DNA from: an uncultured Flavobacteriales bacterium
GTDB lineage: Bacteria; Bacteroidota; Bacteroidia; Flavobacteriales_F; PHOS-HE28
Reading direction: 5' to 3'
Assembly (NCBI GenBank): GCA_937872175.1
Contig: CALMPI010000002.1
Coordinates: forward strand, 1-64,000
Length of the DNA: 64,000 nucleotides
Part shown: positions 56,504 through 64,000 of the stretch, piece by piece
Layout: each line of letters begins with the position of its first letter
Numbering within the stretch: the first letter of the stretch is position 1
The notes under the pieces: model-generated
Told to the model about the DNA's origin: nothing
What the model saw: the letters and a program-made list of their open reading frames with translations, nothing else
Database searches by the model: none
Made by a program: the position numbers and the translations under genes

Positions 56504-57021
56504 GGCGTTGGGGCACCGTTCACTACCTGGCCGTGGCCGGGGCGCTGGCGGTGGTCGTTCTTTTGTTCCTGCTGCCCCGCACACCGCGCACGGCGCCCGT
56601 CCCTGAACAGGCGGCACCGGCGCCGGATGACCTGCAACGCCGCCTCGATGAGGCGGTGGCCCTGGTGAACGGCCAGGAGCCCATGCAGGGCATCATGCTG
56701 CTCCGCCAGTTGGCCGAGGAGCATCCGGAGCGGCCCGAGGTGCATTGGCACCTGGGCCTCTTCAGCCTGCAAAGCGGGCAGGTGGACAAGGCCGCGGCCC
56801 GCTTCCGCAAGGTGGTGGAGCTGGATACGGCCGGCACGCTCCCCGAAGCGTGGTCCTTGCTGGGGCAGAGCTACGCGATGATGGACAGCATCCTGCCGGC
56901 CATCGACGCGTTGACACGGTACAGGCAATTGACGCCCGATCCCGAAGCCCAGAAGGCCACGGACCAGGCATTGGAGGAATTACGGATCAACCTAGACGAA
57001 CAGGACCATGCCCTGCGGTAA
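56500..57021 (+). CDS. Membrane-anchored TPR protein
   Basis: A 173-residue protein. The N-terminal helix (YLAVAGALAVVVLLFLLP, about 9-26) anchors it, then a Pro/Ala linker and two to three TPR hairpins (GIMLLRQLAEEHPERPEVHW, LGLFSLQSGQVDKAAARFRKV, WSLLGQSYAMMDSILPAIDA). It is overlapped by 4 bp with the HU gene and by 14 bp with the 31-residue gene. A TPR gene at this place, between HU and rng, recurs in Bacteroidota. Role unknown; probably periplasmic scaffolding. Confidence 0.88.
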   Translation: MRRWGTVHYLAVAGALAVVVLLFLLPRTPRTAPVPEQAAPAPDDLQRRLDEAVALVNGQEPMQGIMLLRQLAEEHPERPEVHWHLGLFSLQSGQVDKAAARFRKVVELDTAGTLPEAWSLLGQSYAMMDSILPAIDALTRYRQLTPDPEAQKATDQALEELRINLDEQDHALR

Positions 57022-57103
57022 GAAGCGGAAGCGCCACAAGATGGCCACCCACAAGCGCAAGAAGCGCCTGCGGAAGAATCGCCACAAGAAGAAGCTCCGG
57101 TAG
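57008..57103 (+). CDS. 31-residue basic protein, AURKAIP1/COX24 (mS38)-like
   Basis: A very short frame starting MPCGKKRKRHKMATHKRKKR with 20 of 31 residues Lys or Arg. It matches the small AURKAIP1/COX24-domain proteins (mitochondrial mS38; bacterial bS22-like) that I recall from Bacteroidota genomes, where the same MPxGKKRKRHKxATHKRKK pattern is annotated. It is probably a small ribosomal subunit protein near the decoding region. The start overlaps the end of the TPR gene by 14 bp in another frame. It is easily missed by gene callers because of its length. Confidence 0.82.
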   Translation: MPCGKKRKRHKMATHKRKKRLRKNRHKKKLR

Positions 57104-57212
57104 GACGCTTCAGCCGAGCGCCGGGGCCGTGCCCTGAGCGGCACGCGCCTCTCCGGTGCTGGCTGCGCACATCCCTCAGGATCGTGCCCGAACCCCCTAC
57201 ATCACTCCCCCG

Positions 57213-58781
57213 GTGAGCGTCGATCTCGTTATCCGCTCCTCGGCCGGTGAGGTCGCCCTCGCCCTGCTCCGCACGGTGCCCGGCAGGCAGCACCCCGTGC
57301 TCATGGAGCTCCATCGCGAGCGCACCGAGCGCGGGTTCACCGTCGGCGACATCCACCTGGCCAAGGTGCGCAAAGTGGCCCCGGGCCTCAACGCCGCTTT
57401 CGTGGACGTGGGGCACGAGAAGGACGCCTTCCTGCACTACTTCGACCTCGGTCCCCAGTACCGCAACAGCTTCAAGTTCGCCAAGGGCGCCGTCAGTGGC
57501 ACCATCACCAGCAGCGACCTTACAGGCTGGAAGCTCGACCCCGACATCAACAAGGACGGCAAGATCGCCGAGGTGGTCAGCGCCAGCCAGAGCGTGCTGG
57601 TGCAGATCGCCAAGGAGCCCATCAGCACCAAGGGCCCGCGCCTCACCGCCGAGGTCACCCTGGCCGGCCGCTACATGGTGCTGGTCCCGTTCATCAACAA
57701 GGTGAGCATCAGCACGCGCATCAAGGACGATGAGGAGCGCCGGCGGCTCAAGGACCTCATGCAGCGGATCCGTCCCGCCAACCATGGGGTCATCATCCGC
57801 ACCAACGCCGAGAACAAGCGCACCGAGGACCTGGAGGCCGACCTGAAGAACCTGCTCCAGCGGTGGGACACCTGCTTCCATAACCTGCGGAACGCCATCC
57901 CGCCCAAGCGCGTGCTGGGGGAGATCGACCGCACCAGCGCCGTGCTGCGCGACCTGCTCAACAAGGACTTCACCAGCATCCACGTCAACGACGAGGCCTT
58001 GACCGAGGAGGTGCGGCAGACCCTGGAGCGCATCGCCCCCGAGAAGGCCGGCATCGTGAAGCTGTACAAGGGGAAGCTGGACATCTTCGACCAGTTCGGG
58101 GTCAACAAGCAGATCAAACAGGCCTTCGGCAAACAGGTGATGCTGCCCAGCGGCGCCTACCTGATCATCGAGAAGACCGAGGCCATGCACGTCATCGACG
58201 TGAACAGTGGTGCGCGCAAGGGCGGCAACCAGGACCAGGAGAAGAACGCCCTTGACATCAACATCGAGGCGGCCCGCGAGATCGCCCGTTTGTTGCGCCT
58301 GCGCGACATGGGCGGCATCATCGCCATCGACTTCATCGACCTGTACGACGCCAACAACCGGCGTGAGCTGCACAAGGCGCTCAAGGACGCGATGGCCGAC
58401 GACAAGGCCAAGCACAACGTGCTGCCGCCCTCGCGTTTCGGGGTGATCGAGCTCACGCGTCAGCGTGTGCGCCCCGAGACCGAGATCGACACCACGGAGA
58501 GCTGCCCCACCTGCGGCGGCAGCGGAGAGGTGGGCGCTCCGGTGCTGATCATCGACGCCATCGAGAACGCCCTGAACCACCTGCTGGTGGAGAAGGACAT
58601 GAGCGGTCTCACCCTCCGCGTGCATCCCTTCATCGCCGCCTACCTCTCCAAGGGACTTCCCAGTGTGCAGCACCGGTGGTGGTGGCGCTGGCGCAAGTGG
58701 GTCAAGGTGGTGGGAGAGGGCTCCAGCCAGTACCTGGACTTCCGGGTGGTGGACGGCTCCGGGAAGGACATCCCCCTGTGA
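57213..58781 (+). CDS. rng: Ribonuclease G (Rne/Rng family)
   Basis: A 522-residue protein. The GTG start at VSVDLVIRSSAGEV was chosen because it places the usual (V/L)VIRSS start near residue 5; a GTG 19 codons upstream is an alternative. S1 domain at about 40-130 (VGDIHLAKVRKVAPGLNAAFVDVGHEKDAFL). RNase H-like catalytic part with the metal Asp residues in MHVIDVNSGARKGG and IIAIDFIDLYDANNRREL. The Zn-link CPTCGGSGE joins protomers. It matures 16S rRNA 5' ends and degrades mRNA. Confidence 0.95.
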   Translation: MSVDLVIRSSAGEVALALLRTVPGRQHPVLMELHRERTERGFTVGDIHLAKVRKVAPGLNAAFVDVGHEKDAFLHYFDLGPQYRNSFKFAKGAVSGTITSSDLTGWKLDPDINKDGKIAEVVSASQSVLVQIAKEPISTKGPRLTAEVTLAGRYMVLVPFINKVSISTRIKDDEERRRLKDLMQRIRPANHGVIIRTNAENKRTEDLEADLKNLLQRWDTCFHNLRNAIPPKRVLGEIDRTSAVLRDLLNKDFTSIHVNDEALTEEVRQTLERIAPEKAGIVKLYKGKLDIFDQFGVNKQIKQAFGKQVMLPSGAYLIIEKTEAMHVIDVNSGARKGGNQDQEKNALDINIEAAREIARLLRLRDMGGIIAIDFIDLYDANNRRELHKALKDAMADDKAKHNVLPPSRFGVIELTRQRVRPETEIDTTESCPTCGGSGEVGAPVLIIDAIENALNHLLVEKDMSGLTLRVHPFIAAYLSKGLPSVQHRWWWRWRKWVKVVGEGSSQYLDFRVVDGSGKDIPL

Positions 58782-58827
58782 TCCGGCCCTGCGCCACAAG
58801 GCGTAATTTCGCGGCCGCTTCACCCGG

Positions 58828-59925
58828 ATGATCACCATCGACAAGATCGACGCGCTCCGCGAGCGGCTCGAGGCCCTCAAGGGCTACCTCGCCATCGAGG
58901 ACAAGCGCGGGCTCATCCTCGAGGAGGAGAAGTACACCCACGACCCCGACTTCTGGAACGACCAGAAGAAGGCGCAGGCCACCATGAAGAAGATCCGCGA
59001 GCTCAAGCGGTGGGTGGAGCTGTACGAAGCGGTGAAGCGGGAGCTCGACGACGTGGAGGTGATGTACGACTTCTTCAAGGCCAAGGAGGTGAGCGAACAG
59101 GAACTGGAGGCCCAGTACGCCAAGGCCGCGCACGCCTTGGAGGAGCTCGAGTTCAAGAACATGCTCAGCGCCGAGGAGGACCCGCTGAGCGCGGTGGTGC
59201 AGATCACCAGTGGCGCCGGTGGCACCGAGAGCAACGACTGGGCCCTGATGCTGCTGCGCATGTACCGCATGTGGGCCGAGAGGAACGGATATGCCGTGCG
59301 AGTGCTGGACTACCAGGACGGCGAGGCCGCCGGCATCAAGCAGGCCACCATGGAGGTGGACGGCGAGTTCGCCTTCGGCATGCTCAAGGGCGAGAACGGG
59401 GTGCACCGCCTGGTGCGCATCAGCCCCTTCGACAGCAACGCCCGACGCCACACCAGCTTCGTGAGCGTGTACGTCTACCCCCTGGTGGACGAGAGCATCG
59501 AGATCGACATCAATCCCAGTGACATCACCTGGGACACCTTCCGAAGCGGCGGTGCGGGTGGCCAGAACGTGAACAAGGTGGAGACCGGCGTGCGCCTGCG
59601 CCACGGGCCCACCGGCATCATCATCGAGAACACCGAGACGCGAAGCCAGCTCGAGAACAAGAACAAGGCGCTGCAGCTGCTCAAGAGCCAGTTGTACGAG
59701 GCCGAACTGGAGCGGCGTCGCAGCAAGCGCAGCGAGATCGAGGCCGGAAAGAAGAAGATCGAGTGGGGCAGCCAGATCCGCAACTACGTGCTGCAGCCCT
59801 ACAAGCTGGTGAAGGACGTGCGCACCGAGCACGAGACAAGCAGTGTGGACGATGTGCTGAACGGCGAGATCGACGAGTTCCTGAAGGCCTACCTGATGCA
59901 GCACGGCCAGTCACAGAAGGTGTAG
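58828..59925 (+). CDS. prfB: Peptide chain release factor 2
   Basis: A 365-residue protein. The GGQ motif is in [20 protein letters not shown]; the codon-recognition tripeptide SPF is in [15 protein letters not shown], which identifies RF2 (UGA/UAA) rather than RF1. The frame runs continuously from the ATG; there is no in-frame UGA after the first 25 codons, so the autoregulatory +1 frameshift of many bacteria is absent. A TAATTTCG promoter-like box lies 16 nt upstream. A hairpin follows the stop. Confidence 0.96.
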   Translation: MITIDKIDALRERLEALKGYLAIEDKRGLILEEEKYTHDPDFWNDQKKAQATMKKIRELKRWVELYEAVKRELDDVEVMYDFFKAKEVSEQELEAQYAKAAHALEELEFKNMLSAEEDPLSAVVQITSGAGGTESNDWALMLLRMYRMWAERNGYAVRVLDYQDGEAAGIKQATMEVDGEFAFGMLKGENGVHRLVRISPFDSNARRHTSFVSVYVYPLVDESIEIDINPSDITWDTFRSGGAGGQNVNKVETGVRLRHGPTGIIIENTETRSQLENKNKALQLLKSQLYEAELERRRSKRSEIEAGKKKIEWGSQIRNYVLQPYKLVKDVRTEHETSSVDDVLNGEIDEFLKAYLMQHGQSQKV

Positions 59926-59945
59926 GGGCGACGCAAGCGTCGCCC
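59926..59945 (+). terminator. Hairpin after prfB
   Basis: Perfect 8-bp stem gggcgacg / cgtcgccc with a CAAG loop directly after the stop codon. There is no U tract, so termination may be partial before fumC. Confidence 0.5.
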
Positions 59946-59980
59946 GGATCCTTTATGGGAAGGCCGGGCTGACCAACGCA

Positions 59981-61387
59981 ATGACGAACGACATGGAATA
60001 CCGGATCGAGAAGGACACGATGGGCGAGGTGAAGGTGCCCGCCGATAAATACTGGGGCGCGCAGACCGAGCGCAGCCGCAACAACTTCCGCATCGGCCCG
60101 CCGGGCAGCATGCCGCGCGAGATCGTGCATGCCTTCGCCTACCTGAAGAAGGCCGCCGCCCTCACCAACCTGGAGCTGGGCAAGCTGCCGAAGGAGAAGT
60201 GCGACCTCATCGGCCGCGTGTGCGACGAGATCCTCACCGGCGCGCTGGACGACCAGTTCCCGCTGGTGATCTGGCAGACAGGCAGCGGCACCCAGAGCAA
60301 CATGAACGTGAACGAGGTGGTGGCCTACCGTGCGCATGTGCTCAACGGCGGCACGCTCACGGATGAGCAGAAGGTGCTCAACCCGAACGATGACGTCAAC
60401 AAGAGCCAGAGCAGCAACGACACCTACCCCACGGCCATGCACATCGCGGCCTACAAGCTGACGGTGGAGGTGACGATCCCGGGGGTGGGGAAGCTGCGCG
60501 ACACGCTGGCGAAGAAGGCCGTGGCCTTTCAGGACGTGGTGAAGACCGGCCGCACGCACTTCATGGACGCCACGCCGCTCACGCTCGGCCAGGAGTTCAG
60601 CGGCTATGTGCAGCAGCTGGACAACGGCCTGCGCGCCGTGAACAACGCGCTCGAGATGGTGCGCGAACTGGCGCTCGGCGGAACGGCCGTGGGCACCGGG
60701 CTGAACGCACCGAAGGGCTACAGCGTGCTCGTGGCGAAGAAGATCGCCGAGCTCACCGGGCTGCCCTTCGTCACTGCGCCGAACAAATTCGAGGCGCTCG
60801 CCGCCCACGATGCCATGGTGGAACTGAGCGGCGCGCTGAAGCGGCTCGCCGTCTCCCTCATGAAGATCGGCAACGACATCCGCATGCTCAGCAGCGGACC
60901 GCGCAGCGGTATCGGCGAGGTCGTGATCCCGGACAACGAGCCCGGCTCAAGCATCATGCCGGGCAAGGTGAACCCCACGCAACCCGAAGCGCTCACCATG
61001 GTGGCCGCCCAGGTGATGGGCAACGATGTGGCCGTAGGCATCGGAGCAAGCAATGGCCATTTTGAACTGAACGTGTTCAAGCCGCTGATCGCCGCCAACG
61101 TGCTGCAGAGCGCCCGCCTGATCGGTGAGGCCTGCGTGAGCTTCAACGACAAGTGCGCGGAGGGCATCGAGCCCAACCGCCCGGTGATCAAGCGCCACCT
61201 GGAGAACTCGCTCATGCTCGTCACCAGCTTGAACCCGCACATCGGCTACTACAAGGCTGCCGAGATCGCGAAGAAGGCGCACAAGGAAGGCACCACGCTG
61301 AAGGAGGCCGCCATCGCGCTCGGCCACGTCACCGCCGAGGACTTCGACACGTGGGTGGACCCGGCGAAGATGTGCGGCGAGGGGTGA
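59981..61387 (+). CDS. fumC: Class II fumarate hydratase
   Basis: A 468-residue protein with the usual start [42 protein letters not shown] near residue 98, and the mobile catalytic loop [16 protein letters not shown] near 325. Related aspartase and adenylosuccinate lyase are less likely because of the length and the NDxxNxSQSSND segment ([21 protein letters not shown]). It hydrates fumarate to malate in the TCA cycle, cytoplasmic. Confidence 0.95.
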   Translation: MTNDMEYRIEKDTMGEVKVPADKYWGAQTERSRNNFRIGPPGSMPREIVHAFAYLKKAAALTNLELGKLPKEKCDLIGRVCDEILTGALDDQFPLVIWQTGSGTQSNMNVNEVVAYRAHVLNGGTLTDEQKVLNPNDDVNKSQSSNDTYPTAMHIAAYKLTVEVTIPGVGKLRDTLAKKAVAFQDVVKTGRTHFMDATPLTLGQEFSGYVQQLDNGLRAVNNALEMVRELALGGTAVGTGLNAPKGYSVLVAKKIAELTGLPFVTAPNKFEALAAHDAMVELSGALKRLAVSLMKIGNDIRMLSSGPRSGIGEVVIPDNEPGSSIMPGKVNPTQPEALTMVAAQVMGNDVAVGIGASNGHFELNVFKPLIAANVLQSARLIGEACVSFNDKCAEGIEPNRPVIKRHLENSLMLVTSLNPHIGYYKAAEIAKKAHKEGTTLKEAAIALGHVTAEDFDTWVDPAKMCGEG

Positions 61388-61503
61388 GGCCGAAGGAGCC
61401 AGCGACCGGCTTGGTTACCTTTCGGCCGTGGCCTTGCTGTTGGGGCCTCGCCTGATCCACTCCGATCATGATGACAAAGGGATCTCCGAAAGAGAGCTTG
61501 ACG

Positions 61504-62043
61504 ATGAACCGGCCTGCTCTGACCAGGCAGGTGCTTCCCATCCTCGCAATCACGCTTCTGGCGGCATGCACAGGACCGGCGGTGAAACCGCCTTTGGAGC
61601 GCGTGGAAGGCGGCTATACCGTCCACCTCGAGAAGAACGCCCTGGATCCGGCGAAGGTGAATGGTCGTCAGGTCGATATCGTCATCATGGACCTTGGACC
61701 GCTGGCAAGCGCCGCCACCAGGGAGGATACCATGGCCTTCGTATCCGAAGTGATGAACGAGAACAAGCACGTGGTGAAGGTGACCGGAGAGGCCTCCATG
61801 TCCAGCCCCTATGTGATCACTGTGAAGACGGATGGTGTCTTGGACTATTCGGCCACCAAGGAGCATGTTTTGATCATCGATCGGCACGATCCAACGAATA
61901 CCACGAGCCATCCCAATCTGCATGGCACCCTGGGCTGTGGATCCTGCCTCTTGCTCAATCAGTTCAAGATGGTCTACACGACCTGCCTTACAGGTGACCG
62001 CGATCGCTGTGCAACATGCGTTTCCTGTGACCTGCTCCCTTGA
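61504..62043 (+). CDS. Lipoprotein with Cys-rich C-terminus, function unknown
   Basis: A 179-residue protein; start MNRPALTRQVLPILAITLLAAC, with a canonical lipobox. Residues 25-130 are an ordinary mixed alpha/beta domain (YTVHLEKNALDPAKVNGRQV, then VVKVTGEASMSSPYVITVKT). The last 40 residues contain six Cys: CGSC, then a single Cys, then CATCVSC. These could form disulfides or bind a metal. Codon use is less GC-rich than in neighbours. A TACCTTTCG sequence upstream could be its promoter. The 3' end overlaps the next gene by 17 bp, so they are probably co-expressed. I do not recognise the family. Confidence 0.7.
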   Translation: MNRPALTRQVLPILAITLLAACTGPAVKPPLERVEGGYTVHLEKNALDPAKVNGRQVDIVIMDLGPLASAATREDTMAFVSEVMNENKHVVKVTGEASMSSPYVITVKTDGVLDYSATKEHVLIIDRHDPTNTTSHPNLHGTLGCGSCLLLNQFKMVYTTCLTGDRDRCATCVSCDLLP

Positions 62044-62737
62044 GGGACGCGGGTGGACGAAGCGTGCCACGCTCCTTGTCTGGGCTGTCGTTCCGCTGCT
62101 GCTGGGCGCCCAGGTCATCCCCTCGGGCGCCATGCGCGACGTGATCCACAATGGCCAGGGGGCGGGTGTCATTTCCATGGACAGCCTCACCGGCCCGGGG
62201 CTCTATGGTGTCGGGCCACTGGAGCACCTGCGCGGAGAGATCACGGTGGTCGACGGGGTCTGCCATGTGGCCCGGGTGGTGAACCACAGTGTGAGGGTGT
62301 CCGTGAACAGGGATGTGCGCGCACCGTTCTTCGTCCATACCCGTGTGGATCGCTGGGAGCCTGTGGCCCTGCCGGACAGCGTGCTTGATCTGGCCGCTTT
62401 GGACGCCTTCCTCACGGCACGGGCCGGTATGGACCCCGGACCGTTCGCGTTCCGCCTGGTCGGTGAGGCGGACAGTGCTTCGGCGCACGTCCTCGCCGTG
62501 CCGCAGAACATGGAGGTCCGTTCCAGGGAGGAGGCCCACGCCTTCGATGTGAACCTGAGCTTCGCCGGGGAACCCGTGGAGCTGATCGGGTTCTTCTCCA
62601 CGGCGCATCGCACGGTGTTCACCCATCACGACAGCAACATCCACATGCACGTGATCTCGCCCGATCGGAAGCGGATGGGCCATGCTGATATGGCGACGTG
62701 GCGTCCCGGTGGGATGCGCCTGCTTGTGGGACGCTAG
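62027..62737 (+). CDS. Secreted alpha-acetolactate-decarboxylase-fold protein
   Basis: A 236-residue protein. No ATG gives a sensible signal peptide; the GTG used here gives MTCSLEGRGWTKRATLLV then a hydrophobic core ending LLLGAQ. The mature part follows BudA-type enzymes: LEHLRGEITVVDG (conserved Glu), FVHTRVDRWEP, LDLAALDAFLTA, GPFAFRLVGEAD, and the zinc ligands HMH in NIHMHVISPDRKRMGHADM with a third His 10 residues later. True BudA is cytoplasmic or exported in some Gram-positives; no butanediol pathway genes are near. It could be a decarboxylase or a divergent zinc enzyme. Its stop overlaps the convergent rhodanese stop by 4 bp. Confidence 0.78.
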   Translation: MTCSLEGRGWTKRATLLVWAVVPLLLGAQVIPSGAMRDVIHNGQGAGVISMDSLTGPGLYGVGPLEHLRGEITVVDGVCHVARVVNHSVRVSVNRDVRAPFFVHTRVDRWEPVALPDSVLDLAALDAFLTARAGMDPGPFAFRLVGEADSASAHVLAVPQNMEVRSREEAHAFDVNLSFAGEPVELIGFFSTAHRTVFTHHDSNIHMHVISPDRKRMGHADMATWRPGGMRLLVGR

Positions 62738-63138
62738 CGACCGACGACCGGAAGCCCGGACGCCTGCCAGGCCCGGATACCGCCCCCCAGGTCGGACACG
62801 GTGCGGAATCCCGACTCCCGCAGCGCGTTCGCCGCGGCGGCGCTGCGACGACCCGAGGCGCAGTAGACCAGGACGGGCGCCTCCTTGTCCAGCTCCGACA
62901 TGCGTTGTTCGAGCACACCGCCCGTCCAATCCAGGTTGATCGCACCGTCCAGATGACCGGATGCGAACTCCGCCGGGGTGCGCACATCGATCACCTGCGC
63001 TCCGGGTGTACGCATCGCCTGCTGGAAGGACGCGGGTGCAAGCGCCAATCCCGGGCCGCTTGCGCCGCAGGCCGCGGCCATGCTCAAGAGGAGCAGGAGC
63101 GCTCCTGCGCGGAACGGCATCAGTGTTCTGTGGATCAT
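62734..63138 (-). CDS. Rhodanese-domain lipoprotein
   Basis: A 134-residue protein; signal peptide with a plausible lipobox (MAAAC). Single rhodanese domain with [21 protein letters not shown] and the active-site loop YCASGRRSA containing the sulfur-accepting Cys. It probably handles sulfane sulfur or thiols in the periplasm. It is the last gene in an operon with thioredoxin; its ATG overlaps the trx stop (ATGA). Confidence 0.92.
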   Translation of the reverse strand: MIHRTLMPFRAGALLLLLSMAAACGASGPGLALAPASFQQAMRTPGAQVIDVRTPAEFASGHLDGAINLDWTGGVLEQRMSELDKEAPVLVYCASGRRSAAAANALRESGFRTVSDLGGGIRAWQASGLPVVGR

Positions 63139-63452
63139 GGTCGGTCGAGGTGAGGGGAGATGACGTTCATCAGCTGAGCGGCGCTCATCACGCCCGAGGC
63201 ACGCCAGACCATGTGGCCCTGCTTGAAGAGCGCCAGTGTGGGCACTCCCTGGATGCGATAGGCCTGAGCGGCCGCCGGATTCCGGTCCACATCCACCTTC
63301 ACCACCAGCACCCGGTCACCCACCTGGTGTTTGAGGTCCTCCAGGATGGGCGCCATCGCCTTGCACGGGCCGCACCACTCGGCGAAGAAATCCACCAGCA
63401 CCGGCGTTTCGCCGGCGATCAGCTCTTGGAAGGTGCGGGCACGGGTGTTCAT
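63135..63452 (-). CDS. Thioredoxin
   Basis: A 105-residue protein; start [15 protein letters not shown]. Redox site WCGPCKAM near residue 27 with the preceding VLVDFFAEW, cis-Pro in [11 protein letters not shown]. No signal peptide, so cytoplasmic. It reduces protein disulfides and may reduce rhodanese persulfide in this operon. Overlaps by 4 bp both neighbours. Confidence 0.95.
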   Translation of the reverse strand: MNTRARTFQELIAGETPVLVDFFAEWCGPCKAMAPILEDLKHQVGDRVLVVKVDVDRNPAAAQAYRIQGVPTLALFKQGHMVWRASGVMSAAQLMNVISPHLDRP

Positions 63453-63685
63453 GGGGTCTGCGCAATGGGGGGCGTTCCCAGCTCCTGGGACGGGGGTTGG
63501 ATGGACCGGTCGGGCGTGGCACAGCCTTCGCTCGTGCAGCAGCCCACCTTGAAGAGGGCCCTCAGACCAAAGAAGGCCGCCAGTGCGTAGGCGAACCCGT
63601 CGTTGCTGAGCATGGCCTGGACCAGGAAGGCCATGGCCACTGCGCCGTTCAACCAGCGCATGAGGGGCGTTGCGATCGGTCTCAT
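63449..63685 (-). CDS. DUF2892-type small inner-membrane protein
   Basis: A 78-residue protein starting [20 protein letters not shown]. Two hydrophobic helices (about 12-28 and 30-48) are followed by a Cys-containing segment ([13 protein letters not shown]) and a Pro-rich tail. DUF2892 (YgaP C-terminal-like) proteins often accompany rhodaneses and may help move sulfur species or thiols. Here it is between a rhodanese and thioredoxin, each overlapped by ATGA. Confidence 0.8.
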   Translation of the reverse strand: MRPIATPLMRWLNGAVAMAFLVQAMLSNDGFAYALAAFFGLRALFKVGCCTSEGCATPDRSIQPPSQELGTPPIAQTP

Positions 63686-63987
63686 CCGGCCTTGAGCGCA
63701 CGCACGCTCGTCCACGGGCCGCCGTTGTAGGCATCGAATCCCTGACGACGCAGCAGGTCGGCCGCCGCACGGCTACGCATGCCACTGCGACAGCAGGTGA
63801 TGATGGGCTTGGAGCGGTCGAGCTTCGCCAAGTGCGATCCCAGCCGGTCCAACGGAATGTGCTTCGCCCCCTTCACATGACCGGCCGTGAACTCCTCCTT
63901 GCTGCGGACGTCCAGCACCACCGCGCCGGACCGCAGCAGTCCGCCCAGGTCGACCCTCGGTCCACCACCCATGGCGCGCTTGATCAT
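63682..63987 (-). CDS. Cytoplasmic rhodanese-like sulfurtransferase
   Basis: A 101-residue single-domain rhodanese: [25 protein letters not shown] and the active-site loop CCRSGMRS with a double Cys. No signal peptide. It is the first gene of the four-gene operon visible here; further genes may lie beyond the window. It transfers sulfane sulfur to thiol acceptors such as thioredoxin. Confidence 0.92.
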   Translation of the reverse strand: MIKRAMGGGPRVDLGGLLRSGAVVLDVRSKEEFTAGHVKGAKHIPLDRLGSHLAKLDRSKPIITCCRSGMRSRAAADLLRRQGFDAYNGGPWTSVRALKAG

Positions 63988-64000
63988 TTGCAGGATCCCC

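Overview
The window is a GC-rich (by eye above 60%) chromosomal segment of a member of the Bacteroidota, most likely a high-GC lineage in or near the Flavobacteriales. Three things support this. There is a complete type IX secretion / gliding core (porP/sprF-like, gldK, gldL, gldM, gldN) and a separate gldE-gldD pair. Several secreted proteins end in T9SS type A sorting domains. Promoters of the Bacteroidota type (TTG, about 19 bp, TAnnTTTG) recur, while Shine-Dalgarno sites are not apparent.

Layout. 1-9.8 kb (minus strand): an accessory block with a TonB-dependent receptor, four paralogous secreted proteins (one cut by the window edge and carrying 39-residue Cys-rich tandem repeats) and a beta-helix protein. 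10-18.5 kb: a solo protein resembling the specificity domain of type ISP restriction enzymes, a 1635-residue secreted nucleotidase fusion, and small secreted or unknown proteins. 18.8-25.7 kb (minus): miaB, a sigma-54 activator, lptE, a TPR-like protein, secG, groES and groEL. 25.8-36.6 kb (plus): an outer-membrane barrel, topA, a degenerate arginase-fold protein, then the T9SS core operon. 36.7-46.4 kb (plus): an ABC-F ATPase, initiator tRNA-Met, era, der, a transglutaminase-like protein, and a second TonB-dependent receptor with its small membrane partner. 46.4-50.9 kb (minus): a trans-sulfuration PLP enzyme, two glycosyltransferases and an EamA transporter. 51-52.7 kb (plus): an HMA lipoprotein and ctaA. 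52.6-56.1 kb (minus): mutY, ssb, gldE, gldD. 56.2-61.4 kb (plus): HU/IHF, a TPR protein, a 31-residue mS38/COX24-like protein, RNase G, prfB and fumC. 61.5-64 kb: a Cys-rich lipoprotein and an acetolactate-decarboxylase-fold secreted protein (plus), facing a tightly overlapped thiol/sulfur operon of two rhodaneses, a DUF2892 protein and thioredoxin (minus).

How the parts fit together: the T9SS core plus GldD/GldE would export the sorting-domain proteins of the 1-17 kb accessory block. Two secreted proteins instead end in dockerin-like DLNRDG repeats, which may be an alternative anchoring or targeting signal. Most of the rest is conserved housekeeping in arrangements typical of the phylum. The least explained items are the paralog array, the orphan type ISP-like domain and the acetolactate-decarboxylase-like/Cys-rich lipoprotein pair.
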